DNA from: Celerinatantimonas diazotrophica
GTDB taxonomy: Bacteria; Pseudomonadota; Gammaproteobacteria; Enterobacterales; Celerinatantimonadaceae
Direction: 5' to 3'
Length of the DNA stretch: 64,000 nucleotides
NCBI RefSeq assembly: GCF_004339545.1
Contig: NZ_SMGD01000014.1
Span: forward strand, 114,109 to 178,108
Positions 26,786-35,727 of this stretch are shown one piece after another (the stretch's first letter is position 1; the number at the start of each line of letters is the position of its first letter). The notes beneath the pieces were generated by a model. The model saw nothing but the letters and a program-made list of their open reading frames with translations, searched no databases and had not been told where the DNA came from. The position numbers and the translations under genes were made by a program.

Positions 26786-28135
26786 ATGGAAAATTCAACC
26801 ACTTTAAGACGCGTATTAACGCTTCCTCATCTGGTGTTATTTGGTCTAGCCTACATGGCTCCGATGATCGTTTTCGGTATTTACGGCTTGGTGGCACAAA
26901 CCACTGAGGGGATGAGCGCTAGCGCGTATCTTATTGCGCTGATTGCCATGTTGTTTACGGCGCTTAGTTATGGCCAGATGGTGAAAGCTTTTCCGGTTTC
27001 GGGTTCCGCTTATACATACACACGTAAAGCACTCAATGGCCATTTAGGGTTTATGGTCGGTTGGGGCACCTTGCTTGATTATCTGTTTATCCCGATGGCA
27101 ATTTGGCTGATTGGGAGTGCCTATTTAAATGCTGCTTTTCCAGAGATCCCGAGTTGGGCATGGGTGTTAGCTTTTATTGTCATTACGACCTTCTTAAATA
27201 TTGTGGGGATCAAATACAGCATGCGCGTCAACATGTTGTTGATGGGCTTTCAGTTGCTTGTGGTTGCTTTGTTTATTATTTTGGCGGTACGCGGTGTAGA
27301 ACACGGGCAAGGGTTAGGAACGCTTTTGTCACTGCAACCTTTGGTGAATCACTATGGGCATGCCGGTTCGGCCATCTTGTCAGGCGCGGCGATTGGCTGT
27401 TACTCCTTTTTGGGTTTTGATGCCATCACGACGATGACGGAAGAGAGCAAAAATCCGACCAAAACTATTCCTCGGGCAATTATTTTAGTGACCTGTATTG
27501 GCGGCGGCATCTTTGTTCTGGCCTCTTATGTCACCACCTTGGTGCATCCGGATTTACATTTTAAAGATGTTGATTCAGCTGCTTTTGAAATAGCAAAACA
27601 GATTGGTGGCGCCCTATTTAGTGCCATTTTCTTGGCTGGGTTGATCATCGCTCAGTTTTGCTCTGGTATTTCCGCTCAGGCAAGCGCTTCACGTCTGCTC
27701 TATGCGATGGGGCGTGATGGTGTGTTACCCGAGTCGATTTTCGGGCAATTGCATCCAAAATATCAAACCCCTGTGGCTAATATCTTGTTGGTAGCTGTCA
27801 TCGGTTTGTTAGCATTGACGATGAATGTCTCGACATCAACCTCCTTTATCAATTTTGGGGCTTTTATTGCTTTTACGTTGGTCAATGTGTCGGTGATTTT
27901 TCACTACTTTATTCATGCTAAACGTCGTGGATTTAGCAATGTGATCCGCTATTTATTATTCCCAGCTGTCGGTGCAGTATGTGATTTTTGGCTGTTGACC
28001 AGCTTAGATAGCCATGCCATCGAGTTGGGGGTTGCTTGGGCGCTGATTGGTGTGACTTATCTGGCCTTTATCACTCGCGGATTTCGCAATAGCCCACCTG
28101 AGCTTGATGAAACGACTATAGAAGCGCATGCTTAA
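26786..28135 (+). CDS. APC-family permease, PuuP/PlaP-like (putrescine or GABA)
   Basis: A 449-aa amino acid-polyamine-organocation permease with 12 predicted helices. The start LPHLVLFGLAYMAPMIVFGI and the GCYSFLGFDAITTMTEESKN block are typical of PuuP/PlaP/YcaM-type importers. Located 206 bp after gabT on the same strand, it likely imports a substrate that is broken down to GABA (putrescine) or GABA itself. The genes for putrescine-to-GABA conversion are not in this window. Confidence 0.82.
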   Translation: MENSTTLRRVLTLPHLVLFGLAYMAPMIVFGIYGLVAQTTEGMSASAYLIALIAMLFTALSYGQMVKAFPVSGSAYTYTRKALNGHLGFMVGWGTLLDYLFIPMAIWLIGSAYLNAAFPEIPSWAWVLAFIVITTFLNIVGIKYSMRVNMLLMGFQLLVVALFIILAVRGVEHGQGLGTLLSLQPLVNHYGHAGSAILSGAAIGCYSFLGFDAITTMTEESKNPTKTIPRAIILVTCIGGGIFVLASYVTTLVHPDLHFKDVDSAAFEIAKQIGGALFSAIFLAGLIIAQFCSGISAQASASRLLYAMGRDGVLPESIFGQLHPKYQTPVANILLVAVIGLLALTMNVSTSTSFINFGAFIAFTLVNVSVIFHYFIHAKRRGFSNVIRYLLFPAVGAVCDFWLLTSLDSHAIELGVAWALIGVTYLAFITRGFRNSPPELDETTIEAHA

Positions 28136-28181
28136 ATTCTGATGATTACGGGGTGTGTTTCGCACCCTGTAAACTCAGTTG

Positions 28182-29108
28182 CTATTCGCAATATTTCTGT
28201 TGTTGGAGTAATTGCCAAAACAGTTCGCGGGGTTTATGTGGCTGAGCAGTTTTGCGACTGATTGCGGCCACGCCCAGGTTATAAAAACGCTGCTCGGGTT
28301 TGAGCGCGACGAGTTGCCCATTTTGCACTAAGTGCTGGGCATAACGCTCTGGCAAAAAGCCGATATAGTGGCCGGATAAAATCAAACTTAAGCGGATATC
28401 ATAAAAATACGCGGTTGCGGCCAGATTCAGATCCAACAGTTGTTCATTGACCTGTTGGTGTGGCTTTAAGCCCGCATGGGTTGCTGCGGCTTGCTGAATA
28501 TCTTCATCAGTAATGGTGGCTGGGTGCTTCGCAAGGGGGTGGTTAGCGGCGCAATAGAGATAACAGCGATCATGATAAAGCTGCAGATAATTGAGCCCTT
28601 CAAGCTCACGATGATAGGGAATAAAGCCGATATCCGCATCGTCATTGAGAATTTTTCGCTCAATTTCAGCCATTGGGGCCATGTCAGTGAGTAATTTGAC
28701 CTCGGGAGCTTGGCTGCAGTAGTGGTCGATTATTTCGCTGAATTGGCAGCGAGGATCAAGACTAATGCCATCGGAGAGTAATAGCCTCAGGCGGCCGGTT
28801 AGGCTGCTATTTAAGTTGTTCACCGTATTGCGAAAATCTTCCAATGAATCGAGTAACTTCTGCGTCATCTGATAGATGATAGTCCCTTCATCGGTCAAGG
28901 CGAAACCACTGCGTCCCCGTCGACACAAGGTTAAATTGAGCCGTGATTCTAAGTTGGATATATGCAAACTAATCGTAGAACGGCCAATATTAAGTTGGGT
29001 TTCCGATGCGGAAAAACCACCACATTCAACCACAGTTTTAAATACCCTTAGCTGTTTTAATTCGTAGTCACTAATTTGACCTAGGGTATAGTGAACCGAT
29101 TTGCTCAT
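28182..29108 (-). CDS. LysR-family regulator next to the GABA module
   Basis: A 308-aa LysR protein: N-terminal winged HTH (LKQLRVFKTVVECGGFSASE, TISLHISNLESRL) and a C-terminal periplasmic-binding-like effector domain. I use the ATG at 29108 with GGAG upstream; an ATG six codons earlier (29126) is possible. It converges on the APC permease, so it may control the gab genes or a distant target. Confidence 0.85.
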   Translation of the reverse strand: MSKSVHYTLGQISDYELKQLRVFKTVVECGGFSASETQLNIGRSTISLHISNLESRLNLTLCRRGRSGFALTDEGTIIYQMTQKLLDSLEDFRNTVNNLNSSLTGRLRLLLSDGISLDPRCQFSEIIDHYCSQAPEVKLLTDMAPMAEIERKILNDDADIGFIPYHRELEGLNYLQLYHDRCYLYCAANHPLAKHPATITDEDIQQAAATHAGLKPHQQVNEQLLDLNLAATAYFYDIRLSLILSGHYIGFLPERYAQHLVQNGQLVALKPEQRFYNLGVAAISRKTAQPHKPRELFWQLLQQQKYCE

Positions 29109-29365
29109 GTTGCAATGACACTCCATCGTTTAGCAAAATTGAATGAATGAACACTTAAAAAATAGGGTTAATCATTAAGATACCACTTTTATGCAGATAG
29201 ATGTTCGCGATGTTTGCACTCACGCTGTGGACCTTTCATTCATGGCCCTGCAAAGCACCTTCACTGGAAATATTGAAGAGAATTGAGGAACGTATCCTGC
29301 AACTAAAGTATGGAAAACGGCCATTTCTTCTTTAGAAAAGATATTAACTACTATCGCTTTTGGGG

Positions 29366-29887
29366 TTATGACAAGCCCCATATTCCCGCAATTGCACCAC
29401 TGGCGAGTAACCACAGCGGGTGGATTTTATAGCGATAGCTTAGCGCCGTGACGAGCATCATGATCATCATCAGTTGCCAGTGACCCGCGTTGGGTTTAGC
29501 GATTAAAAAAGCACTTGCAAAAACCAGCCCGATGGTCACTGGCTTGAGGGCTTGTTGGATGCGTATTCGCCAAGTGGCATGTTCAAAGCGCTGCCAGAAA
29601 TGTTGCGTTAGTAGGGTTAAACACGAGGATGGGATAAATTTTGCTGCAGAAGTGACGATTAGTCCTTTAACTCCAGCGATTTGCCAACCAATCAAAGGGA
29701 CGATCATCATATTTGGGCCGGGAGCCGCCTGAGCCATGGCAAACAAGGTGGAAAACTGCTGCGCATTAAGCCAATGATGTACCTGTACGACTTGGTGTTG
29801 CATCTCCGGTAAAATGGTGTTGCCGCCACCAAATGCCATTAATGAGAGTTGGGCAAAGATTAACGCAAAGCTCATCATCAGTGTCAT
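29366..29887 (-). CDS. Chromate transporter, second half protein
   Basis: A 173-aa CHR-domain protein with about 6 hydrophobic helices. It starts FALIFAQLSLMAFGGGNTILP, the CHR signature, and has AAPGPNMM. I place the start at 29887: GAGGAG lies 8 nt before it and it overlaps the previous stop as ATGA. Short-chain CHR proteins work as a pair of homologous halves of opposite membrane orientation; the partner is directly upstream. Probable chromate (or sulfate-like oxyanion) export. Confidence 0.87.
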   Translation of the reverse strand: MTLMMSFALIFAQLSLMAFGGGNTILPEMQHQVVQVHHWLNAQQFSTLFAMAQAAPGPNMMIVPLIGWQIAGVKGLIVTSAAKFIPSSCLTLLTQHFWQRFEHATWRIRIQQALKPVTIGLVFASAFLIAKPNAGHWQLMMIMMLVTALSYRYKIHPLWLLASGAIAGIWGLS

Positions 29888-30450
29888 CGATAGTCTCCTC
29901 GTTGCATCCATACATTCAGGCTCACTAGGCTGACTAATATTGCCAGTAGTGGTAAGTGGATGAATATCATAAATAGAATGGTTAGGGTGATACTAAAGAG
30001 TGCGCGGGGATTGCCGAGAAAGGGTTTGATCATTTTTAACGCGGTGGTGATTAAGAGCCCGGTTGCTGCTGCCATCAAGCCAAGAAAAAGATGCTGGACG
30101 GTCAGGTTGTCTTGAGCATGCTGATAGATATAACTTAATCCGATAACGACGATAGTCGGTACCAGTAATAACCCGAATAATGCACTGATGGCACCGCGGA
30201 TCCCCCGAAACTTCGCCCCGACAGCGACGGATAAATTGATGATATTACCACCGGGTAAGAATTGACAAAGTCCTAATAGTTCAGTGAATTGGGCATCGGT
30301 TAACCATTGCCGTCGTTCAACCAACATGCGATGGGCAAGCGGTAATACTCCGCCGAAGCCCATCATTCCCAGCATCATAAAACCGCAGAATAGAGCTCGG
30401 CAGTTGAGGGATTTGGTGATGTTGATTGGCTCTAATGCCGGTGTGCTCAT
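29884..30450 (-). CDS. Chromate transporter, first half protein
   Basis: A 188-aa CHR-domain protein. It contains FCGFMMLGMMGFGGVLPLAH and GLCQFLPGGNIINLSVAVG, the family's FGGxxxxxP and PGP-like motifs (here PGG). It pairs with the downstream half to form a two-gene version of ChrA. It is divergent from a LysR regulator at 30548, which probably controls the pair. Confidence 0.87.
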   Translation of the reverse strand: MSTPALEPINITKSLNCRALFCGFMMLGMMGFGGVLPLAHRMLVERRQWLTDAQFTELLGLCQFLPGGNIINLSVAVGAKFRGIRGAISALFGLLLVPTIVVIGLSYIYQHAQDNLTVQHLFLGLMAAATGLLITTALKMIKPFLGNPRALFSITLTILFMIFIHLPLLAILVSLVSLNVWMQRGDYR

Positions 30451-30547
30451 AAGACTTGCTCTCTTTTATCGTTGTGGTGATATCATCGCGCAAAAGGTGC
30501 TATATTGACTAATGCATTCTTATGGCCATATCTATAACAAAAATGTT

Positions 30548-31489
30548 ATGAATCAACTCAAACTACGCCATCTCCACGCGTTTGTGACGATCGTCGATGC
30601 TGGGAATATGAGTCGCGCCGCTGAGCAGTTGTGCATGCAGCAACCTTCTTTATCACGGCTCTTGCAAAGCCTGGAACAGGTCTTGGATACGCCTTTATTA
30701 ACGCGCTTGCCGCGTGGTGTTGAGGCGACTGCTGCCGGGCTTGCCTTGTATGAACAAGCACAAATTATTTTAGCTAAGGTGGAAAGACTTCCCAGTATCG
30801 TGCAACATGCCGCTTCAGGGCTAAGTGGTGAGTTGGCCGTGGGATTTACCAGTTCAGCCGCGTTGGCTGAGCCAGTGATGGCGTTGTTAAATCACTATCG
30901 AGAACAATTTGAAAATGTACAGATGCGGCTGGAAGAAGCGGGAAGTGGTGAGTTAGTTCAAGGTTTGTTAACTGAGCAGCTTGATGCAGCCTTTATTCGT
31001 AGTGTTTCGACGAGTCATCGTGAGCGGTTGAAGCTGTTTGCTGTGAGCCAAGAATCGATGCTGGTGGCATTGCCTGCCCACCATCCGTTAGCACATCAGG
31101 ATAGTCCGATAGCGCTTAGTGCATTAGCCCATGAGCCTTTTGTTTTATATCGGCGTCCATCGGGGCCGGGATTATATGACAGCATTCTGACGGCTTGCTA
31201 TCAGGCTGGATTTAGCCCCGAAATTATCCAAGAAGCACCGCGTTTGACCACTATGATGAGTTTAGTGGCCGCCGGTCTGGGCGTTTCGATTGTGCCTCAG
31301 TCACTCAAACGCATTGCGGCTGTAGGCGTTAGCTATCGGCCACTGGATATGCAAGTGCCATTAAGGGCCTCGATCTGGCTAGCGGTGCGAGCGGGTCGAC
31401 GTTCGCCACGTCTTGAGAATTTATGCCAAATGCTTCAAACGATGCACCTCGATGATTGCGTCAAAGGTTCGTCTGATCTACTTCGCTGA
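30548..31489 (+). CDS. LysR-family regulator divergent from the chromate transporter
   Basis: A 313-aa LysR regulator. The HTH is LRHLHAFVTIVDAGNMSRAA with QQPSLSRLLQSLEQVL. I use the ATG at 30548 (MNQLKLRH), since the family begins a few residues before this helix; a frame from 30512 adds 12 residues of poor fit. Divergent placement 97 bp from the chr pair suggests local control. Confidence 0.87.
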   Translation: MNQLKLRHLHAFVTIVDAGNMSRAAEQLCMQQPSLSRLLQSLEQVLDTPLLTRLPRGVEATAAGLALYEQAQIILAKVERLPSIVQHAASGLSGELAVGFTSSAALAEPVMALLNHYREQFENVQMRLEEAGSGELVQGLLTEQLDAAFIRSVSTSHRERLKLFAVSQESMLVALPAHHPLAHQDSPIALSALAHEPFVLYRRPSGPGLYDSILTACYQAGFSPEIIQEAPRLTTMMSLVAAGLGVSIVPQSLKRIAAVGVSYRPLDMQVPLRASIWLAVRAGRRSPRLENLCQMLQTMHLDDCVKGSSDLLR

Positions 31490-31515
31490 TTGCTCATTAA
31501 TCTCGCATAAGCGTG

Positions 31516-32574
31516 TTATTGGCTGGTCGGTGCATGACTTTGTTTGTTGCTCGTGCGGGTTGCTTTTTTAATCCAGTTCGAGATGAATGTCCACACCCCA
31601 GGGACATATGACTTTCGACCCAAGTATATGAATAATCCTTCTTTGTATACAGGCCAGTCACTGGGGAGTTGGTAGTTGAATAGATTGGCATTTAATAGGC
31701 CATGTGTCGCTTTGGGAATGATCTTTATCTCAGTATTGGCTCGATTTGCCAATAGGGCCCGATAGCGATTGGCATTCCAAATCGGATCAACATTGCGATC
31801 GGCTTTTCCCCACAGGGCCAGGAGCGGTCCTTTCATGCTTTTCAGTGCCGATGAGGCGTCTTCATGATAATTTTTTAATGCAAAGTAGAAACGTTCCGGC
31901 GTCATATCCGGTCGCTGATTGGGGTTCGCTGTGGCTGGGTTATTAAAAATGTGATCGTCGGCTTGCAGTTCTTGCTGTACTCGTTGGTTGATCGTTGCTT
32001 TGGGTAATCCCTGTTGTTGCAGTCGCCGGCGAGTATAGTAGGCACCCTGATGTCGCCAATTGACGGCCCCGCCAATGATGACTGAAAAAGCCGGTTTGCT
32101 TTGATCGGCAACGAGTGGAATCACCCATCCGGCTTGTGAAAAGCCCAACAAACCCACTTTTTGCGGATTAATATTAGGTAAGCTTCTAATTTTTTTAAGT
32201 GCCGCTAAGACTTCTTGGGCGCGATCTGACATCGATTGGGATAACCAGTGACCGCTGCTCTTGCCTATTCCGGGCTTGTCCCAGCTGTAGACCCCAATCC
32301 CTGCTTCCAGAAGCTGATTTATAAATGGCAGATAGTCGGAGTTAGAAAAGCGGTCCTGAGGACCATCACCATGGACAATCAGAGCAATGGGTGGCGATGT
32401 AACCCCCTTGGGAACGATCAGTGTGCCGCTGAGCTTATTTGTTCCGGAAGAGAATGACACCTGAGATGTATGACTCTGATCATCCAGACTAAAGTCAGTT
32501 ATGTGACTAAAGTAACAAGATAGAATAATCAATATGGCGATTAAACTGCTAAACCATTTTATTTTTGTGCTCAT
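31516..32574 (-). CDS. Exported or membrane-anchored alpha/beta hydrolase
   Basis: A 352-aa serine hydrolase with an N-terminal hydrophobic signal/anchor (SLIAILIILSCYFSHITDF). Oxyanion region HGDGPQDR, nucleophile elbow GFSQAG near 145, acid in GKADRNVDP and final His in ATHGLL give a complete triad. Substrate unknown; resembles dienelactone hydrolase/BAAT-like serine esterases of the cell envelope. Confidence 0.8.
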   Translation of the reverse strand: MSTKIKWFSSLIAILIILSCYFSHITDFSLDDQSHTSQVSFSSGTNKLSGTLIVPKGVTSPPIALIVHGDGPQDRFSNSDYLPFINQLLEAGIGVYSWDKPGIGKSSGHWLSQSMSDRAQEVLAALKKIRSLPNINPQKVGLLGFSQAGWVIPLVADQSKPAFSVIIGGAVNWRHQGAYYTRRRLQQQGLPKATINQRVQQELQADDHIFNNPATANPNQRPDMTPERFYFALKNYHEDASSALKSMKGPLLALWGKADRNVDPIWNANRYRALLANRANTEIKIIPKATHGLLNANLFNYQLPSDWPVYKEGLFIYLGRKSYVPGVWTFISNWIKKATRTSNKQSHAPTSQ

Positions 32575-32752
32575 ATTGATATCAAAATAATACGAAATTC
32601 AAAGGAGTATTATGTTTGTCTTTTTTGAGTGAAAAATCAATTGATAGGATTGGCCCTTTACAATTAATTTACTCATCATCCGCACCGAACGATTTCACCA
32701 TGACTGTTCCTTGTTAATATAACGACGCAACAGGGCCATGGTGGTTTTAGGA

Positions 32753-33175
32753 TTAATTGGCTTGATTTGGGCCAGTGATATAGCTTTCGTCAATTTTGTA
32801 GCCGGCGGCCAGTGTTTGCTGACGTATTTGTTCAGCCGATAAGCGGTTGTGCTGCGATAGCGCCCAGAGAATCGTCGAACGTGTTCCGGTTCGGCAATAG
32901 GCTAGAATAGGCGTGTTGCTTGACTCGAGATAGGATAAAAATTCAGTTCCATCACTGAATTCGATCTGACCGTTCACGATCGGCTGAAAAATAAATGTCA
33001 TCCCTAATTCTTCGGCCGCTTGTTTTAAGTCTTCTGCCTTAGGTTGCTCGGGTTGTTCACCATCGGGTCGGTTGCAGATGATCGTTTGGTATCCTAATTG
33101 ATGGATTGTCTTTATTTCATCCACTGTCAGCTGTGGGCAGACAGAGAGTTGCTTCGTGATTTGATGAATTTCCAT
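32753..33175 (-). CDS. DUF442 (TIGR01244) rhodanese/phosphatase-like protein
   Basis: A 140-aa protein of the Blh-associated DUF442 family, with active loop YCRTGTRS (C94) and N-terminal ITKQLSVCPQLTVDEI. In other bacteria this domain is fused to, or encoded with, persulfide dioxygenases and handles sulfane sulfur. It follows the TSUP exporter by 10 bp and ends the sulfide operon. Confidence 0.85.
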   Translation of the reverse strand: MEIHQITKQLSVCPQLTVDEIKTIHQLGYQTIICNRPDGEQPEQPKAEDLKQAAEELGMTFIFQPIVNGQIEFSDGTEFLSYLESSNTPILAYCRTGTRSTILWALSQHNRLSAEQIRQQTLAAGYKIDESYITGPNQAN

Positions 33176-33185
33176 AATGGTTCTC

Positions 33186-33974
33186 TTATCCCAGTAAATG
33201 CATTTGTAAGATGGAGCGAATAAGCATATAAGCGCCCATCACGATGAGAAATATGCCGAAAATCTGCCGCAACTTTTGTTGTGGAATTTTCATGGCTAAT
33301 TTTGATCCGAATAAGCTTCCGATAATACCTAATATGGTGATGATGGTGATCAATGTCCAGTTGAAGTGGAGGCCGTGTTGGTGAAAGACTTCGGTGTACT
33401 TGTAAAAGCCAGTCAAGGCATTGCAGGTAATGATCACCATGCTGGTGGCAACGGCATTTTGCATCTTAAATCGTGCTAAAAATAACAGTGCTGGGACAAT
33501 CAGAAAGCCACCTCCGACGCCGACTGTTCCGGTAATTATCCCAACGCTGAAGCCACCTAGAATGAGCTGATACCAAGGGCGTTTGGGTTGCAGTGTATCG
33601 GTGCTCTGTTGGGGGAGCGCGGGTTTTCTTAGCATAAAGATAGAGGCAATGAGCATAATGAGCGCAAATAAACTCAGTTGGAGTAATCCACTCATCCAGG
33701 TGGCCAGCCAGGCTCCGACATAAGTGCCTGCCATTCCCGGAAGTCCAAACCAGAGCAAGGCATCCCAATACACAAGTTTTTTTCGAATATAGGCAATGGC
33801 CCCGATGCTACTGATGCATCCGACGATCAGCAATGCGCTGCCGATCGCTTCTTTTTCGCCTAAGCCGCACAGGTAAAGTAATACTGGAATAATAATGATA
33901 GAGCCGCCTGAGCCCAGTAATCCTAAACTGAGCCCGGTGACGACCGCTGCTGGCCATGCCAAAAATGTGAGCAT
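33186..33974 (-). CDS. TauE/SafE (TSUP) sulfite/sulfur-compound exporter
   Basis: A 262-aa membrane protein with eight predicted helices and the two TSUP repeats (GLLGSGGSIIIIPVLLYL and GTVGVGGGFLIVPALLFLA, each with the G-rich turn). Such exporters beside ETHE1-like enzymes are thought to remove sulfite or thiosulfate produced from sulfide. It is 4 bp after the dioxygenase gene. Confidence 0.87.
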   Translation of the reverse strand: MLTFLAWPAAVVTGLSLGLLGSGGSIIIIPVLLYLCGLGEKEAIGSALLIVGCISSIGAIAYIRKKLVYWDALLWFGLPGMAGTYVGAWLATWMSGLLQLSLFALIMLIASIFMLRKPALPQQSTDTLQPKRPWYQLILGGFSVGIITGTVGVGGGFLIVPALLFLARFKMQNAVATSMVIITCNALTGFYKYTEVFHQHGLHFNWTLITIITILGIIGSLFGSKLAMKIPQQKLRQIFGIFLIVMGAYMLIRSILQMHLLG

Positions 33975-33978
33975 CTAA

Positions 33979-34839
33979 TTACAACCGGTTGAGTGGAAAC
34001 TTGATATAGTGTGTGCCGTTTTGCTCTGCAGGGGGGAAGGCTCCGGCGCGCATATTAATTTGGACTGACGGCACAATTAATTTAGGCAGCGCTAATGTGG
34101 CATCCCGCGAGTTTCTAAACTGAACAAACTCTTCTTCGGTTGTCTCTGGTCGAATATGAATGTTTTCGGCTTTTTGCTGACCGACAGTGGTTTGCCATTG
34201 ATAATCTGTGCGCCCTTCGGGGAGGTAATCGTGACAGAGGAACATGCGAGTCTCATCGGGTAGGGCGTAGAGTTTTTGGATTGAGTGATACAGTGTTGCT
34301 GAATCCCCACCGGGAAAATCACAACGAGCGGTTCCGTAATCTGGCATAAACAGGGTGTCGCCCACGAAGACCGCATCATCAATATGGTAGCTGACGCAAG
34401 CGGGGGTGTGTCCGGGGGTGTGAATCACATGGCCGGTCAATTGGCCGAGATTAAAGGTATCGCCATCGGCAAGCAGATGGTCGAATTGATGTCCATCTGT
34501 AGCAAATTCCGGTTCGGCGTTAAACAGTCCTTTAAACACGCGCTGGACCTGTGTGATCTGATTGCCGATGTAAGTTTGTCCACCCAACTGCTCTTTTAAA
34601 TAGGGCGCTGCGGTTAGATGATCGGCATGTACGTGAGTTTCTAAAATTCCTTGAACCTTTAACTGATGTTCATGGACATAATGAACGACTTCTTGGGCAC
34701 TGTTTGTTTGGGTATGCCAGTTGAGCGGATCGAGATCCAATACCGGATCAATAATCACGCAAGCGTTAGTTTGTGAACAGTAAGCAATATGCGTGATGGT
34801 ATTCGTATTCGAGTCGAAAATGGAATGAACATTGAGCAT
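33979..34839 (-). CDS. ETHE1/Blh-type persulfide dioxygenase (MBL fold)
   Basis: A 286-aa metallo-beta-lactamase-fold enzyme. Metal motif HVHADH (H69, H71, D73, H74) and HTPGHTPACV plus GDTLFMPDYG are the ETHE1/Blh pattern. Oxidises glutathione persulfide (or a persulfide) to sulfite. I choose the ATG at 34839 (MLNVHSIF), preceded by AGGTGATCCC; a longer frame to 34908 runs through the AT-rich promoter region. First gene of the sulfide-detoxification operon. Confidence 0.9.
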   Translation of the reverse strand: MLNVHSIFDSNTNTITHIAYCSQTNACVIIDPVLDLDPLNWHTQTNSAQEVVHYVHEHQLKVQGILETHVHADHLTAAPYLKEQLGGQTYIGNQITQVQRVFKGLFNAEPEFATDGHQFDHLLADGDTFNLGQLTGHVIHTPGHTPACVSYHIDDAVFVGDTLFMPDYGTARCDFPGGDSATLYHSIQKLYALPDETRMFLCHDYLPEGRTDYQWQTTVGQQKAENIHIRPETTEEEFVQFRNSRDATLALPKLIVPSVQINMRAGAFPPAEQNGTHYIKFPLNRL

Positions 34840-34876
34840 GGGATCACCTGTTATATTAGATAACTCTAATTTAACA

Positions 34877-34888
34877 TATATTAATATA
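34877..34888. promoter_or_regulatory. AT-rich 12-bp palindrome upstream of the sulfide operon
   Basis: TATATTAATATA is a perfect palindrome 38 bp before the dioxygenase start. BigR/SqrR-type ArsR-family repressors control such operons through AT-rich dyads, so this is a reasonable operator, but no such regulator gene is in the window and AT palindromes can arise by chance. Confidence 0.4.
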
Positions 34889-35051
34889 CCGTAAAATTCA
34901 ATTAACATTTTGTGATGACAGACGCAAAGTAATGCTTAGCGTCAGAGCCAGATAGAATGGTATTTATAATTAAAGAGTGACTTCCTGATTTATCTTCATT
35001 TTGCGCCGATTTTTAGTAGTATTGGGTTCCCCCATAGATACGGAGTTTTTG

Positions 35052-35498
35052 ATGAAATTGTTGGTTTCCCGTTCGCTCAAAATTGGCTTTTTATGCTTAT
35101 CTCTAATCACGTTAGCTGGGTGTGCACAGCACAGTACATCTCATCATCAAGCTCAATCAGTTTGTGAGCAGGGTGATCTCATGTCCCAAACCACTTTGTA
35201 TTTTGGTATGAGTCGAGCTGATGGTCCGAATATTACGCAAGCGCAGTGGCAGCATTTTGTAAACAGCGAAGTGACCCCACGATTTCGTGATGGGTTAACG
35301 GTGTTTCGTGGACAGGGACAGTGGTTGGGCGCTAATGGTAAAATTGCCAGAGAACATAGCCGGGCATTGGTGTTGATTTATCCGCGCCGGGATAAAGCCA
35401 GCAATGCCAAAATTGAAAAATTGCGCCAGCTCTATATGCATCAGTTTCAGCAAGAATCGGTGATGCGTGTCGATAGCACCCCTTGCGTGTCTTTTTAG
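35052..35498 (+). CDS. DUF3574 domain lipoprotein
   Basis: A 148-aa predicted lipoprotein. The start at 35052 has GGAG upstream and gives a clean type II signal: basic start, SLKIGFLCLSLITLAGC with lipobox LAGC. The mature part matches DUF3574 (TTLYFGMSRADGPNITQAQW, ending RVDSTPCVSF). Function unknown. Followed by an intrinsic terminator. Confidence 0.85.
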   Translation: MKLLVSRSLKIGFLCLSLITLAGCAQHSTSHHQAQSVCEQGDLMSQTTLYFGMSRADGPNITQAQWQHFVNSEVTPRFRDGLTVFRGQGQWLGANGKIAREHSRALVLIYPRRDKASNAKIEKLRQLYMHQFQQESVMRVDSTPCVSF

Positions 35499-35577
35499 GC
35501 CGAAAAACAATTCAGTGGTTGATTGCGAATAACCCAAAACATCAACGATGTACTGCGGTTTTAGCTAAAAAGGTAAG

Positions 35578-35609
35578 ATCCGATAGCAAAGACGGCTATC
35601 GGATTTTTT
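35578..35609 (+). terminator. Intrinsic terminator of the DUF3574 gene
   Basis: Stem ATCCGATAGC / GCTATCGGAT (35578-35587, 35595-35604) followed by TTTTTT. Confidence 0.9.
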
Positions 35610-35648
35610 GGTTGTAACGGGCCTGAACGACTTCAGTTTGGCCCGAGG

Positions 35649-35707
35649 GCTGACTCCGCTATTACGTAGCGGAGTCAGCATATCATGTAGCGGAGTCAGC
35701 ATATCAT
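35649..35707. repeat. Hairpin plus two 21-bp direct repeats
   Basis: A 12-bp perfect inverted repeat GCTGACTCCGCT / AGCGGAGTCAGC (35649-35660, 35668-35679) overlaps two head-to-tail 21-bp units starting GTAGCGGAGTCAGCATATCA (35666-35686, 35687-35707). The group lies just after the stop of the nucleoside transporter on its strand, so it may help end or stabilise that transcript, or be a REP-like element. Confidence 0.8.
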
Positions 35708-35727
35708 ATAGTGCGCTGGCACTTGGT

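Noticed and set aside
29127..29365. Small gene between the LysR and chromate transporter genes
   Set aside because: Frames are short, without ribosome sites, and no family is recognisable.
34840..34908. Extended N-terminus of the persulfide dioxygenase
   Set aside because: The extension lies over the AT-rich palindrome and promoter region, and the family starts at MLNVHSIF-like residues.
35666..35707. Two 21-bp repeats as a CRISPR remnant
   Set aside because: The units are directly joined with no spacers and no cas genes are near.
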